43,512 nucleotides of DNA from NCBI GenBank assembly GCA_011947345.1, contig JAAVTG010000098.1:1-43512 (forward strand), read 5' to 3'. This document shows positions 1-12,664 of the stretch, in pieces. This stretch comes from Phytophthora quininea (Eukaryota; Oomycota; Peronosporomycetes; Peronosporales; Peronosporaceae). Below the pieces are notes generated by a model. The model ran no database searches, was not told the origin of the DNA, and was given only the letters and a program-made list of their open reading frames with translations. The stretch's first letter is position 1. Every line of letters starts with the position of its first letter. A program made the translations under genes and the position numbers.

Positions 1-338
1 AAACGCGCCAAACCGGTATCGATACGGGGACCTCCCGCCTCGTCACGCTTCCGCACGCTGTTTACGAGCGCTGGAAACAACGGCTACGTCCCAGGACGTC
101 CACACACACTATATGGGTCTGTTCTTGCGTCAGAGGCGCGCAGCGGAACTCACAGCGTGAACGCGCGTCGAGTGTCGTGGACACAAGCCCGGCCAACACC
201 AACGCTCGCTGCAGCGTCCTCCGACCAACACGTCGTCCCTGAGTGACGGTAGCCGTGTGCTAGGACCCTCGAGCGTGCCTGTGGGTCTAATTTCTCTCCT
301 TTCGATGCGGCGAGCTGCAAAAGAGGCACAGACAAAGA

Positions 339-410
339 TAGCACTTGTTGGTCTCGATCCAACGACCTTTGGGTTATGAGCCCAACACGCTTCCTCTGCG
401 CCAAAGTGCT
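339..410 (-). tRNA. tRNA-iMet(CAT), copy 1
   Basis: On the minus strand this 72 nt segment folds as a complete cloverleaf. The acceptor stem is AGCACTT with AAGTGCT, followed by discriminator A. The D stem is GCGC/GCGT, the anticodon stem TTGGG/CCCAA with loop CTCATAA (anticodon CAT), and the T stem GTTGG/CCAAC. Eukaryotic initiator marks are present: A1:T72, three G:C pairs at the base of the anticodon stem, and A54 and A60 in T loop ATCGAGA. The internal B box is GGATCGAGACC. The gene should supply the start tRNA for cytosolic translation. The Pol III stop just downstream is only TTT in this copy. Confidence 0.96.
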
Positions 411-895
411 AGCTCTAACTCACTCATCCCACTCGGACACAAAAATCGCGCAAACGCGCACCAAACCTACACGCGCACAACCACGCGCTCTCCAGCTGCG
501 AGATGCTACCATCGCCACCTCTCTCGGCCCTCTGTGTCCCCAGAAATCGCCCGTCAAACGCGCCAAACCGGTATCGATACGGGGACCTCCCGCCTCGTCA
601 CGCGCTTCCGCACGCTGTTTACGAGCGCTGAAACAACGGCTACGTCCCAGGACGTCCACACACACTATATGGGTCTGTTCTTGCGTCAGAGGCGCGCAGC
701 GAACTCACAGCGTGAACGCGCGTCGAGTGTCGTGGACACAAGCCCGGCCAACACCAACGCTCGCTGCAGCGTCCCTCCGACCAACACGTCGTCCCTGAGT
801 GACGGTAGCCGTGTGCTAGGACCCTCGAGCGTGCCTGTGGGTCTAATTTCTCTCCTTTCGATGCGGCGAGCTGCAAAAGAGGCACAGACAAAAGA

Positions 896-967
896 TAGCA
901 CTTGTTGGTCTCGATCCAACGACCTTTGGGTTATGAGCCCAACACGCTTCCTCTGCGCCAAAGTGCT
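896..967 (-). tRNA. tRNA-iMet(CAT), copy 2
   Basis: Same sequence as copy 1; followed two bases downstream by a TTTT Pol III terminator. Confidence 0.96.
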
Positions 968-1452
968 AGCTCTAACTCACTCATCCCACTCGGACACAAA
1001 AATCGCGCAAACGCGCACCAAACCTACACGCGCACAACCACGCGCTCTCCAGCTGCGAGATGCTACCATCGCCACCTCTCTCGGCCCTCTGTGTCCCCAG
1101 AAATCGCCCGTCAAACGCGCCAAACCGGTATCGATACGGGGACCTCCCGCCTCGTCACGCGCTTCCGCACGCTGTTTACGAGCGCTGAAACAACGGCTAC
1201 GTCCCAGGACGTCCACACACACTATATGGGTCTGTTCTTGCGTCAGAGGCGCGCAGCGAACTCACAGCGTGAACGCGCGTCGAGTGTCGTGGACACAAGC
1301 CCGGCCAACACCAACGCTCGCTGCAGCGTCCCTCCGACCAACACGTCGTCCCTGAGTGACGGTAGCCGTGTGCTAGGACCCTCGAGCGTGCCTGTGGGTC
1401 TAATTTCTCTCCTTTCGATGCGGCGAGCTGCAAAAGAGGCACAGACAAAAGA

Positions 1453-1524
1453 TAGCACTTGTTGGTCTCGATCCAACGACCTTTGGGTTATGAGCCCAAC
1501 ACGCTTCCTCTGCGCCAAAGTGCT
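1453..1524 (-). tRNA. tRNA-iMet(CAT), copy 3
   Basis: Full-length copy with a TTTT terminator. Confidence 0.96.
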
Positions 1525-2009
1525 AGCTCTAACTCACTCATCCCACTCGGACACAAAAATCGCGCAAACGCGCACCAAACCTACACGCGCACAACCACGC
1601 GCTCTCCAGCTGCGAGATGCTACCATCGCCACCTCTCTCGGCCCTCTGTGTCCCCAGAAATCGCCCGTCAAACGCGCCAAACCGGTATCGATACGGGGAC
1701 CTCCCGCCTCGTCACGCGCTTCCGCACGCTGTTTACGAGCGCTGAAACAACGGCTACGTCCCAGGACGTCCACACACACTATATGGGTCTGTTCTTGCGT
1801 CAGAGGCGCGCAGCGAACTCACAGCGTGAACGCGCGTCGAGTGTCGTGGACACAAGCCCGGCCAACACCAACGCTCGCTGCAGCGTCCCTCCGACCAACA
1901 CGTCGTCCCTGAGTGACGGTAGCCGTGTGCTAGGACCCTCGAGCGTGCCTGTGGGTCTAATTTCTCTCCTTTCGATGCGGCGAGCTGCAAAAGAGGCACA
2001 GACAAAAGA

Positions 2010-2081
2010 TAGCACTTGTTGGTCTCGATCCAACGACCTTTGGGTTATGAGCCCAACACGCTTCCTCTGCGCCAAAGTGCT
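2010..2081 (-). tRNA. tRNA-iMet(CAT), copy 4
   Basis: Full-length copy with a TTTT terminator. Confidence 0.96.
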
Positions 2082-2566
2082 AGCTCTAACTCACTCATCC
2101 CACTCGGACACAAAAATCGCGCAAACGCGCACCAAACCTACACGCGCACAACCACGCGCTCTCCAGCTGCGAGATGCTACCATCGCCACCTCTCTCGGCC
2201 CTCTGTGTCCCCAGAAATCGCCCGTCAAACGCGCCAAACCGGTATCGATACGGGGACCTCCCGCCTCGTCACGCGCTTCCGCACGCTGTTTACGAGCGCT
2301 GAAACAACGGCTACGTCCCAGGACGTCCACACACACTATATGGGTCTGTTCTTGCGTCAGAGGCGCGCAGCGAACTCACAGCGTGAACGCGCGTCGAGTG
2401 TCGTGGACACAAGCCCGGCCAACACCAACGCTCGCTGCAGCGTCCCTCCGACCAACACGTCGTCCCTGAGTGACGGTAGCCGTGTGCTAGGACCCTCGAG
2501 CGTGCCTGTGGGTCTAATTTCTCTCCTTTCGATGCGGCGAGCTGCAAAAGAGGCACAGACAAAAGA

Positions 2567-2638
2567 TAGCACTTGTTGGTCTCGATCCAACGACCTTTGG
2601 GTTATGAGCCCAACACGCTTCCTCTGCGCCAAAGTGCT
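2567..2638 (-). tRNA. tRNA-iMet(CAT), copy 5
   Basis: Full-length copy with a TTTT terminator. The spacer between this copy and copy 6 has lost one CA at ~2885, so the next tRNA is 555 bp away. Confidence 0.96.
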
Positions 2639-3121
2639 AGCTCTAACTCACTCATCCCACTCGGACACAAAAATCGCGCAAACGCGCACCAAACCTACAC
2701 GCGCACAACCACGCGCTCTCCAGCTGCGAGATGCTACCATCGCCACCTCTCTCGGCCCTCTGTGTCCCCAGAAATCGCCCGTCAAACGCGCCAAACCGGT
2801 ATCGATACGGGGACCTCCCGCCTCGTCACGCGCTTCCGCACGCTGTTTACGAGCGCTGAAACAACGGCTACGTCCCAGGACGTCCACACACTATATGGGT
2901 CTGTTCTTGCGTCAGAGGCGCGCAGCGGAACTCACAGCGTGAACGCGCGTCGAGTGTCGTGGACACAAGCCCGGCCAACACCAACGCTCGCTGCAGCGTC
3001 CCTCCGACCAACACGTCGTCCCTGAGTGACGGTAGCCGTGTGCTAGGACCCTCGAGCGTGCCTGTGGGTCTAATTTCTCTCCTTTCGATGCGGCGAGCTG
3101 CAAAAGAGGCACAGACAAAGA

Positions 3122-3193
3122 TAGCACTTGTTGGTCTCGATCCAACGACCTTTGGGTTATGAGCCCAACACGCTTCCTCTGCGCCAAAGTGCT
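3122..3193 (-). tRNA. tRNA-iMet(CAT), copy 6
   Basis: Full-length copy; the terminator run is only TTT. Confidence 0.95.
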
Positions 3194-3678
3194 AGCTCTA
3201 ACTCACTCATCCCACTCGGACACAAAAATCGCGCAAACGCGCACCAAACCTACACGCGCACAACCACGCGCTCTCCAGCTGCGAGATGCTACCATCGCCA
3301 CCTCTCTCGGCCCTCTGTGTCCCCAGAAATCGCCCGTCAAACGCGCCAAACCGGTATCGATACGGGGACCTCCCGCCTCGTCACGCGCTTCCGCACGCTG
3401 TTTACGAGCGCTGAAACAACGGCTACGTCCCAGGACGTCCACACACACTATATGGGTCTGTTCTTGCGTCAGAGGCGCGCAGCGGAACTCACAGCGTGAA
3501 CGCGCGTCGAGTGTCGTGGACACAAGCCCGGCCAACACCAACGCTCGCTGCAGCGTCCCTCCGACCAACACGTCGTCCCTGAGTGACGGTAGCCGTGTGC
3601 TAGGACCCTCGAGCGTGCCTGTGGGTCTAATTTCTCTCCTTTCGATGCGGCGAGCTGCAAAAGAGGCACAGACAAAGA

Positions 3679-3750
3679 TAGCACTTGTTGGTCTCGATCC
3701 AACGACCTTTGGGTTATGAGCCCAACACGCTTCCTCTGCGCCAAAGTGCT
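3679..3750 (-). tRNA. tRNA-iMet(CAT), copy 7
   Basis: Full-length copy; terminator run TTT. Confidence 0.95.
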
Positions 3751-4235
3751 AGCTCTAACTCACTCATCCCACTCGGACACAAAAATCGCGCAAACGCGCA
3801 CCAAACCTACACGCGCACAACCACGCGCTCTCCAGCTGCGAGATGCTACCATCGCCACCTCTCTCGGCCCTCTGTGTCCCCAGAAATCGCCCGTCAAACG
3901 CGCCAAACCGGTATCGATACGGGGACCTCCCGCCTCGTCACGCGCTTCCGCACGCTGTTTACGAGCGCTGAAACAACGGCTACGTCCCAGGACGTCCACA
4001 CACACTATATGGGTCTGTTCTTGCGTCAGAGGCGCGCAGCGGACTCACAGCGTGAACGCGCGTCGAGTGTCGTGGACACAAGCCCGGCCAACACCAACGC
4101 TCGCTGCAGCGTCCCTCCGACCAACACGTCGTCCCTGAGTGACGGTAGCCGTGTGCTAGGACCCTCGAGCGTGCCTGTGGGTCTAATTTCTCTCCTTTCG
4201 ATGCGGCGAGCTGCAAAAGAGGCACAGACAAAAGA

Positions 4236-4307
4236 TAGCACTTGTTGGTCTCGATCCAACGACCTTTGGGTTATGAGCCCAACACGCTTCCTCTGCGCCA
4301 AAGTGCT
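4236..4307 (-). tRNA. tRNA-iMet(CAT), copy 8
   Basis: Full-length copy; terminator TTTT. The spacer on its low-coordinate side reads GCGGACTC, a one-base variant not seen in the other units. Confidence 0.95.
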
Positions 4308-4792
4308 AGCTCTAACTCACTCATCCCACTCGGACACAAAAATCGCGCAAACGCGCACCAAACCTACACGCGCACAACCACGCGCTCTCCAGCTGCGAGA
4401 TGCTACCATCGCCACCTCTCTCGGCCCTCTGTGTCCCCAGAAATCGCCCGTCAAACGCGCCAAACCGGTATCGATACGGGGACCTCCCGCCTCGTCACGC
4501 GCTTCCGCACGCTGTTTACGAGCGCTGAAACAACGGCTACGTCCCAGGACGTCCACACACACTATATGGGTCTGTTCTTGCGTCAGAGGCGCGCAGCGGA
4601 ACTCACAGCGTGAACGCGCGTCGAGTGTCGTGGACACAAGCCCGGCCAACACCAACGCTCGCTGCAGCGTCCCTCCGACCAACACGTCGTCCCTGAGTGA
4701 CGGTAGCCGTGTGCTAGGACCCTCGAGCGTGCCTGTGGGTCTAATTTCTCTCCTTTCGATGCGGCGAGCTGCAAAAGAGGCACAGACAAAGA

Positions 4793-4864
4793 TAGCACTT
4801 GTTGGTCTCGATCCAACGACCTTTGGGTTATGAGCCCAACACGCTTCCTCTGCGCCAAAGTGCT
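4793..4864 (-). tRNA. tRNA-iMet(CAT), copy 9
   Basis: Full-length copy; terminator run TTT. Confidence 0.95.
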
Positions 4865-5350
4865 AGCTCTAACTCACTCATCCCACTCGGACACAAAAAT
4901 CGCGCAAACGCGCACCAAACCTACACGCGCACAACCACGCGCTCTCCAGCTGCGAGATGCTACCATCGCCACCTCTCTCGGCCCTCTGTGTCCCCAGAAA
5001 TCGCCCGTCAAACGCGCCAAACCGGTATCGATACGGGGACCTCCCGCCTCGTCACGCGCTTCCGCACGCTGTTTACGAGCGCTGAAACAACGGCTACGTC
5101 CCAGGACGTCCACACACACTATATGGGTCTGTTCTTGCGTCAGAGGCGCGCAGCGGAACTCACAGCGTGAACGCGCGTCGAGTGTCGTGGACACAAGCCC
5201 GGCCAACACCAACGCTCGCTGCAGCGTCCCTCCGACCAACACGTCGTCCCTGAGTGACGGTAGCCGTGTGCTAGGACCCTCGAGCGTGCCTGTGGGTCTA
5301 ATTTCTCTCCTTTCGATGCGGCGAGCTGCAAAAGAGGCACAGACAAAAGA

Positions 5351-5422
5351 TAGCACTTGTTGGTCTCGATCCAACGACCTTTGGGTTATGAGCCCAACAC
5401 GCTTCCTCTGCGCCAAAGTGCT
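5351..5422 (-). tRNA. tRNA-iMet(CAT), copy 10
   Basis: Full-length copy; terminator TTTT. Confidence 0.95.
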
Positions 5423-5906
5423 AGCTCTAACTCACTCATCCCACTCGGACACAAAAATCGCGCAAACGCGCACCAAACCTACACGCGCACAACCACGCGC
5501 TCTCCAGCTGCGAGATGCTACCATCGCCACCTCTCTCGGCCCTCTGTGTCCCCAGAAATCGCCCGTCAAACGCGCCAAACCGGTATCGATACGGGGACCT
5601 CCCGCCTCGTCACGCGCTTCCGCACGCTGTTTACGAGCGCTGAAACAACGGCTACGTCCCAGGACGTCCACACACACTATATGGGTCTGTTCTTGCGTCA
5701 GAGGCGCGCAGCGGAACTCACAGCGTGAACGCGCGTCGAGTGTCGTGGACACAAGCCCGGCCAACACCAACGCTCGCTGCAGCGTCCCTCCGACCAACAC
5801 GTCGTCCCTGAGTGACGGTAGCCGTGTGCTAGGACCCTCGAGCGTGCCTGTGGGTCTAATTTCTCTCCTTTCGATGCGGCGAGCTGCAAAAGAGGCACAG
5901 ACAAAA

Positions 5907-5978
5907 GAGCACTTGTTGGTCTCGATCCAACGACCTTTGGGTTATGAGCCCAACACGCTTCCTCTGCGCCAAAGTGCT
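5907..5978 (-). tRNA. tRNA-iMet(CAT), copy 11, variant 3' end
   Basis: The cloverleaf stems are intact, but two bases are missing at the 3' end of the gene. The discriminator becomes C instead of A, and the TTTT terminator moves up directly behind it. Initiator identity in eukaryotes includes A73, so this copy may be charged poorly, unless the gap is an assembly error. Confidence 0.85.
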
Positions 5979-6463
5979 AGCTCTAACTCACTCATCCCAC
6001 TCGGACACAAAAATCGCGCAAACGCGCACCAAACCTACACGCGCACAACCACGCGCTCTCCAGCTGCGAGATGCTACCATCGCCACCTCTCTCGGCCCTC
6101 TGTGTCCCCAGAAATCGCCCGTCAAACGCGCCAAACCGGTATCGATACGGGGACCTCCCGCCTCGTCACGCGCTTCCGCACGCTGTTTACGAGCGCTGAA
6201 ACAACGGCTACGTCCCAGGACGTCCACACACACTATATGGGTCTGTTCTTGCGTCAGAGGCGCGCAGCGGAACTCACAGCGTGAACGCGCGTCGAGTGTC
6301 GTGGACACAAGCCCGGCCAACACCAACGCTCGCTGCAGCGTCCCTCCGACCAACACGTCGTCCCTGAGTGACGGTAGCCGTGTGCTAGGACCCTCGAGCG
6401 TGCCTGTGGGTCTAATTTCTCTCCTTTCGATGCGGCGAGCTGCAAAAGAGGCACAGACAAAGA

Positions 6464-6535
6464 TAGCACTTGTTGGTCTCGATCCAACGACCTTTGGGTT
6501 ATGAGCCCAACACGCTTCCTCTGCGCCAAAGTGCT
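6464..6535 (-). tRNA. tRNA-iMet(CAT), copy 12
   Basis: Full-length copy; first of five successive copies (12-16) with a TTT run. Confidence 0.95.
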
Positions 6536-7020
6536 AGCTCTAACTCACTCATCCCACTCGGACACAAAAATCGCGCAAACGCGCACCAAACCTACACGCG
6601 CACAACCACGCGCTCTCCAGCTGCGAGATGCTACCATCGCCACCTCTCTCGGCCCTCTGTGTCCCCAGAAATCGCCCGTCAAACGCGCCAAACCGGTATC
6701 GATACGGGGACCTCCCGCCTCGTCACGCGCTTCCGCACGCTGTTTACGAGCGCTGAAACAACGGCTACGTCCCAGGACGTCCACACACACTATATGGGTC
6801 TGTTCTTGCGTCAGAGGCGCGCAGCGGAACTCACAGCGTGAACGCGCGTCGAGTGTCGTGGACACAAGCCCGGCCAACACCAACGCTCGCTGCAGCGTCC
6901 CTCCGACCAACACGTCGTCCCTGAGTGACGGTAGCCGTGTGCTAGGACCCTCGAGCGTGCCTGTGGGTCTAATTTCTCTCCTTTCGATGCGGCGAGCTGC
7001 AAAAGAGGCACAGACAAAGA

Positions 7021-7092
7021 TAGCACTTGTTGGTCTCGATCCAACGACCTTTGGGTTATGAGCCCAACACGCTTCCTCTGCGCCAAAGTGCT
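7021..7092 (-). tRNA. tRNA-iMet(CAT), copy 13
   Basis: Full-length copy; TTT run. Confidence 0.95.
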
Positions 7093-7577
7093 AGCTCTAA
7101 CTCACTCATCCCACTCGGACACAAAAATCGCGCAAACGCGCACCAAACCTACACGCGCACAACCACGCGCTCTCCAGCTGCGAGATGCTACCATCGCCAC
7201 CTCTCTCGGCCCTCTGTGTCCCCAGAAATCGCCCGTCAAACGCGCCAAACCGGTATCGATACGGGGACCTCCCGCCTCGTCACGCGCTTCCGCACGCTGT
7301 TTACGAGCGCTGAAACAACGGCTACGTCCCAGGACGTCCACACACACTATATGGGTCTGTTCTTGCGTCAGAGGCGCGCAGCGGAACTCACAGCGTGAAC
7401 GCGCGTCGAGTGTCGTGGACACAAGCCCGGCCAACACCAACGCTCGCTGCAGCGTCCCTCCGACCAACACGTCGTCCCTGAGTGACGGTAGCCGTGTGCT
7501 AGGACCCTCGAGCGTGCCTGTGGGTCTAATTTCTCTCCTTTCGATGCGGCGAGCTGCAAAAGAGGCACAGACAAAGA

Positions 7578-7649
7578 TAGCACTTGTTGGTCTCGATCCA
7601 ACGACCTTTGGGTTATGAGCCCAACACGCTTCCTCTGCGCCAAAGTGCT
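7578..7649 (-). tRNA. tRNA-iMet(CAT), copy 14
   Basis: Full-length copy; TTT run. Confidence 0.95.
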
Positions 7650-8134
7650 AGCTCTAACTCACTCATCCCACTCGGACACAAAAATCGCGCAAACGCGCAC
7701 CAAACCTACACGCGCACAACCACGCGCTCTCCAGCTGCGAGATGCTACCATCGCCACCTCTCTCGGCCCTCTGTGTCCCCAGAAATCGCCCGTCAAACGC
7801 GCCAAACCGGTATCGATACGGGGACCTCCCGCCTCGTCACGCGCTTCCGCACGCTGTTTACGAGCGCTGAAACAACGGCTACGTCCCAGGACGTCCACAC
7901 ACACTATATGGGTCTGTTCTTGCGTCAGAGGCGCGCAGCGGAACTCACAGCGTGAACGCGCGTCGAGTGTCGTGGACACAAGCCCGGCCAACACCAACGC
8001 TCGCTGCAGCGTCCCTCCGACCAACACGTCGTCCCTGAGTGACGGTAGCCGTGTGCTAGGACCCTCGAGCGTGCCTGTGGGTCTAATTTCTCTCCTTTCG
8101 ATGCGGCGAGCTGCAAAAGAGGCACAGACAAAGA

Positions 8135-8206
8135 TAGCACTTGTTGGTCTCGATCCAACGACCTTTGGGTTATGAGCCCAACACGCTTCCTCTGCGCCAA
8201 AGTGCT
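8135..8206 (-). tRNA. tRNA-iMet(CAT), copy 15
   Basis: Full-length copy; TTT run. Confidence 0.95.
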
Positions 8207-8690
8207 AGCTCTAACTCACTCATCCCACTCGGACACAAAAATCGCGCAAACGCGCACCAAACCTACACGCGCACAACCACGCGCTCTCCAGCTGCGAGAT
8301 GCTACCATCGCCACCTCTCTCGGCCCTCTGTGTCCCCAGAAATCGCCCGTCAAACGCGCCAAACCGGTATCGATACGGGGACCTCCCGCCTCGTCACGCG
8401 CTTCCGCACGCTGTTTACGAGCGCTGAAACAACGGCTACGTCCCAGGACGTCCACACACACTATATGGGTCTGTTCTTGCGTCAGAGGCGCGCAGCGAAC
8501 TCACAGCGTGAACGCGCGTCGAGTGTCGTGGACACAAGCCCGGCCAACACCAACGCTCGCTGCAGCGTCCCTCCGACCAACACGTCGTCCCTGAGTGACG
8601 GTAGCCGTGTGCTAGGACCCTCGAGCGTGCCTGTGGGTCTAATTTCTCTCCTTTCGATGCGGCGAGCTGCAAAAGAGGCACAGACAAAGA

Positions 8691-8762
8691 TAGCACTTGT
8701 TGGTCTCGATCCAACGACCTTTGGGTTATGAGCCCAACACGCTTCCTCTGCGCCAAAGTGCT
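8691..8762 (-). tRNA. tRNA-iMet(CAT), copy 16
   Basis: Full-length copy; TTT run. The spacer after it (to copy 17) carries the same CA loss (~9010) seen after copy 5. Confidence 0.95.
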
Positions 8763-9246
8763 AGCTCTAACTCACTCATCCCACTCGGACACAAAAATCG
8801 CGCAAACGCGCACCAAACCTACACGCGCACAACCACGCGCTCTCCAGCTGCGAGATGCTACCATCGCCACCTCTCTCGGCCCTCTGTGTCCCCAGAAATC
8901 GCCCGTCAAACGCGCCAAACCGGTATCGATACGGGGACCTCCCGCCTCGTCACGCGCTTCCGCACGCTGTTTACGAGCGCTGAAACAACGGCTACGTCCC
9001 AGGACGTCCACACACTATATGGGTCTGTTCTTGCGTCAGAGGCGCGCAGCGGAACTCACAGCGTGAACGCGCGTCGAGTGTCGTGGACACAAGCCCGGCC
9101 AACACCAACGCTCGCTGCAGCGTCCCTCCGACCAACACGTCGTCCCTGAGTGACGGTAGCCGTGTGCTAGGACCCTCGAGCGTGCCTGTGGGTCTAATTT
9201 CTCTCCTTTCGATGCGGCGAGCTGCAAAAGAGGCACAGACAAAAGA

Positions 9247-9318
9247 TAGCACTTGTTGGTCTCGATCCAACGACCTTTGGGTTATGAGCCCAACACGCTT
9301 CCTCTGCGCCAAAGTGCT
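9247..9318 (-). tRNA. tRNA-iMet(CAT), copy 17
   Basis: Full-length copy; from here to the right edge every copy has TTTT. Confidence 0.95.
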
Positions 9319-9804
9319 AGCTCTAACTCACTCATCCCACTCGGACACAAAAATCGCGCAAACGCGCACCAAACCTACACGCGCACAACCACGCGCTCTC
9401 CAGCTGCGAGATGCTACCATCGCCACCTCTCTCGGCCCTCTGTGTCCCCAGAAATCGCCCGTCAAACGCGCCAAACCGGTATCGATACGGGGACCTCCCG
9501 CCTCGTCACGCGCTTCCGCACGCTGTTTACGAGCGCTGAAACAACGGCTACGTCCCAGGACGTCCACACACACTATATGGGTCTGTTCTTGCGTCAGAGG
9601 CGCGCAGCGGAACTCACAGCGTGAACGCGCGTCGAGTGTCGTGGACACAAGCCCGGCCAACACCAACGCTCGCTGCAGCGTCCCTCCGACCAACACGTCG
9701 TCCCTGAGTGACGGTAGCCGTGTGCTAGGACCCTCGAGCGTGCCTGTGGGTCTAATTTCTCTCCTTTCGATGCGGCGAGCTGCAAAAGAGGCACAGACAA
9801 AAGA

Positions 9805-9876
9805 TAGCACTTGTTGGTCTCGATCCAACGACCTTTGGGTTATGAGCCCAACACGCTTCCTCTGCGCCAAAGTGCT
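9805..9876 (-). tRNA. tRNA-iMet(CAT), copy 18
   Basis: Full-length copy, TTTT. Confidence 0.95.
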
Positions 9877-10362
9877 AGCTCTAACTCACTCATCCCACTC
9901 GGACACAAAAATCGCGCAAACGCGCACCAAACCTACACGCGCACAACCACGCGCTCTCCAGCTGCGAGATGCTACCATCGCCACCTCTCTCGGCCCTCTG
10001 TGTCCCCAGAAATCGCCCGTCAAACGCGCCAAACCGGTATCGATACGGGGACCTCCCGCCTCGTCACGCGCTTCCGCACGCTGTTTACGAGCGCTGAAAC
10101 AACGGCTACGTCCCAGGACGTCCACACACACTATATGGGTCTGTTCTTGCGTCAGAGGCGCGCAGCGGAACTCACAGCGTGAACGCGCGTCGAGTGTCGT
10201 GGACACAAGCCCGGCCAACACCAACGCTCGCTGCAGCGTCCCTCCGACCAACACGTCGTCCCTGAGTGACGGTAGCCGTGTGCTAGGACCCTCGAGCGTG
10301 CCTGTGGGTCTAATTTCTCTCCTTTCGATGCGGCGAGCTGCAAAAGAGGCACAGACAAAAGA

Positions 10363-10434
10363 TAGCACTTGTTGGTCTCGATCCAACGACCTTTGGGTTA
10401 TGAGCCCAACACGCTTCCTCTGCGCCAAAGTGCT
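10363..10434 (-). tRNA. tRNA-iMet(CAT), copy 19
   Basis: Full-length copy, TTTT. Confidence 0.95.
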
Positions 10435-10920
10435 AGCTCTAACTCACTCATCCCACTCGGACACAAAAATCGCGCAAACGCGCACCAAACCTACACGCGC
10501 ACAACCACGCGCTCTCCAGCTGCGAGATGCTACCATCGCCACCTCTCTCGGCCCTCTGTGTCCCCAGAAATCGCCCGTCAAACGCGCCAAACCGGTATCG
10601 ATACGGGGACCTCCCGCCTCGTCACGCGCTTCCGCACGCTGTTTACGAGCGCTGAAACAACGGCTACGTCCCAGGACGTCCACACACACTATATGGGTCT
10701 GTTCTTGCGTCAGAGGCGCGCAGCGGAACTCACAGCGTGAACGCGCGTCGAGTGTCGTGGACACAAGCCCGGCCAACACCAACGCTCGCTGCAGCGTCCC
10801 TCCGACCAACACGTCGTCCCTGAGTGACGGTAGCCGTGTGCTAGGACCCTCGAGCGTGCCTGTGGGTCTAATTTCTCTCCTTTCGATGCGGCGAGCTGCA
10901 AAAGAGGCACAGACAAAAGA

Positions 10921-10992
10921 TAGCACTTGTTGGTCTCGATCCAACGACCTTTGGGTTATGAGCCCAACACGCTTCCTCTGCGCCAAAGTGCT
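10921..10992 (-). tRNA. tRNA-iMet(CAT), copy 20
   Basis: Full-length copy, TTTT. The spacer on its high-coordinate side has lost one C at ~11171. Confidence 0.95.
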
Positions 10993-11477
10993 AGCTCTAA
11001 CTCACTCATCCCACTCGGACACAAAAATCGCGCAAACGCGCACCAAACCTACACGCGCACAACCACGCGCTCTCCAGCTGCGAGATGCTACCATCGCCAC
11101 CTCTCTCGGCCCTCTGTGTCCCCAGAAATCGCCCGTCAAACGCGCCAAACCGGTATCGATACGGGGACCTCCGCCTCGTCACGCGCTTCCGCACGCTGTT
11201 TACGAGCGCTGAAACAACGGCTACGTCCCAGGACGTCCACACACACTATATGGGTCTGTTCTTGCGTCAGAGGCGCGCAGCGGAACTCACAGCGTGAACG
11301 CGCGTCGAGTGTCGTGGACACAAGCCCGGCCAACACCAACGCTCGCTGCAGCGTCCCTCCGACCAACACGTCGTCCCTGAGTGACGGTAGCCGTGTGCTA
11401 GGACCCTCGAGCGTGCCTGTGGGTCTAATTTCTCTCCTTTCGATGCGGCGAGCTGCAAAAGAGGCACAGACAAAAGA

Positions 11478-11549
11478 TAGCACTTGTTGGTCTCGATCCA
11501 ACGACCTTTGGGTTATGAGCCCAACACGCTTCCTCTGCGCCAAAGTGCT
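11478..11549 (-). tRNA. tRNA-iMet(CAT), copy 21
   Basis: Full-length copy, TTTT. Confidence 0.95.
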
Positions 11550-12035
11550 AGCTCTAACTCACTCATCCCACTCGGACACAAAAATCGCGCAAACGCGCAC
11601 CAAACCTACACGCGCACAACCACGCGCTCTCCAGCTGCGAGATGCTACCATCGCCACCTCTCTCGGCCCTCTGTGTCCCCAGAAATCGCCCGTCAAACGC
11701 GCCAAACCGGTATCGATACGGGGACCTCCCGCCTCGTCACGCGCTTCCGCACGCTGTTTACGAGCGCTGAAACAACGGCTACGTCCCAGGACGTCCACAC
11801 ACACTATATGGGTCTGTTCTTGCGTCAGAGGCGCGCAGCGGAACTCACAGCGTGAACGCGCGTCGAGTGTCGTGGACACAAGCCCGGCCAACACCAACGC
11901 TCGCTGCAGCGTCCCTCCGACCAACACGTCGTCCCTGAGTGACGGTAGCCGTGTGCTAGGACCCTCGAGCGTGCCTGTGGGTCTAATTTCTCTCCTTTCG
12001 ATGCGGCGAGCTGCAAAAGAGGCACAGACAAAAGA

Positions 12036-12107
12036 TAGCACTTGTTGGTCTCGATCCAACGACCTTTGGGTTATGAGCCCAACACGCTTCCTCTGCGCCA
12101 AAGTGCT
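12036..12107 (-). tRNA. tRNA-iMet(CAT), copy 22
   Basis: Full-length copy, TTTT. Confidence 0.95.
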
Positions 12108-12592
12108 AGCTCTAACTCACTCATCCCACTCGGACACAAAAATCGCGCAAACGCGCACCAAACCTACACGCGCACAACCACGCGCTCTCCAGCTGCGAGA
12201 TGCTACCATCGCCACCTCTCTCGGCCCTCTGTGTCCCCAGAAATCGCCCGTCAAACGCGCCAAACCGGTATCGATACGGGGACCTCCCGCCTCGTCACGC
12301 GCTTCCGCACGCTGTTTACGAGCGCTGAAACAACGGCTACGTCCCAGGACGTCCACACACACTATATGGGTCTGTTCTTGCGTCAGAGGCGCGCAGCGGA
12401 ACTCACAGCGTGAACGCGCGTCGAGTGTCGTGGACACAAGCCCGGCCAACACCAACGCTCGCTGCAGCGTCCTCCGACCAACACGTCGTCCCTGAGTGAC
12501 GGTAGCCGTGTGCTAGGACCCTCGAGCGTGCCTGTGGGTCTAATTTCTCTCCTTTCGATGCGGCGAGCTGCAAAAGAGGCACAGACAAAAGA

Positions 12593-12664
12593 TAGCACTT
12601 GTTGGTCTCGATCCAACGACCTTTGGGTTATGAGCCCAACACGCTTCCTCTGCGCCAAAGTGCT
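12593..12664 (-). tRNA. tRNA-iMet(CAT), copy 23
   Basis: Full-length copy, TTTT. The spacer on its low-coordinate side has CC for CCC at ~12470. Confidence 0.95.
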
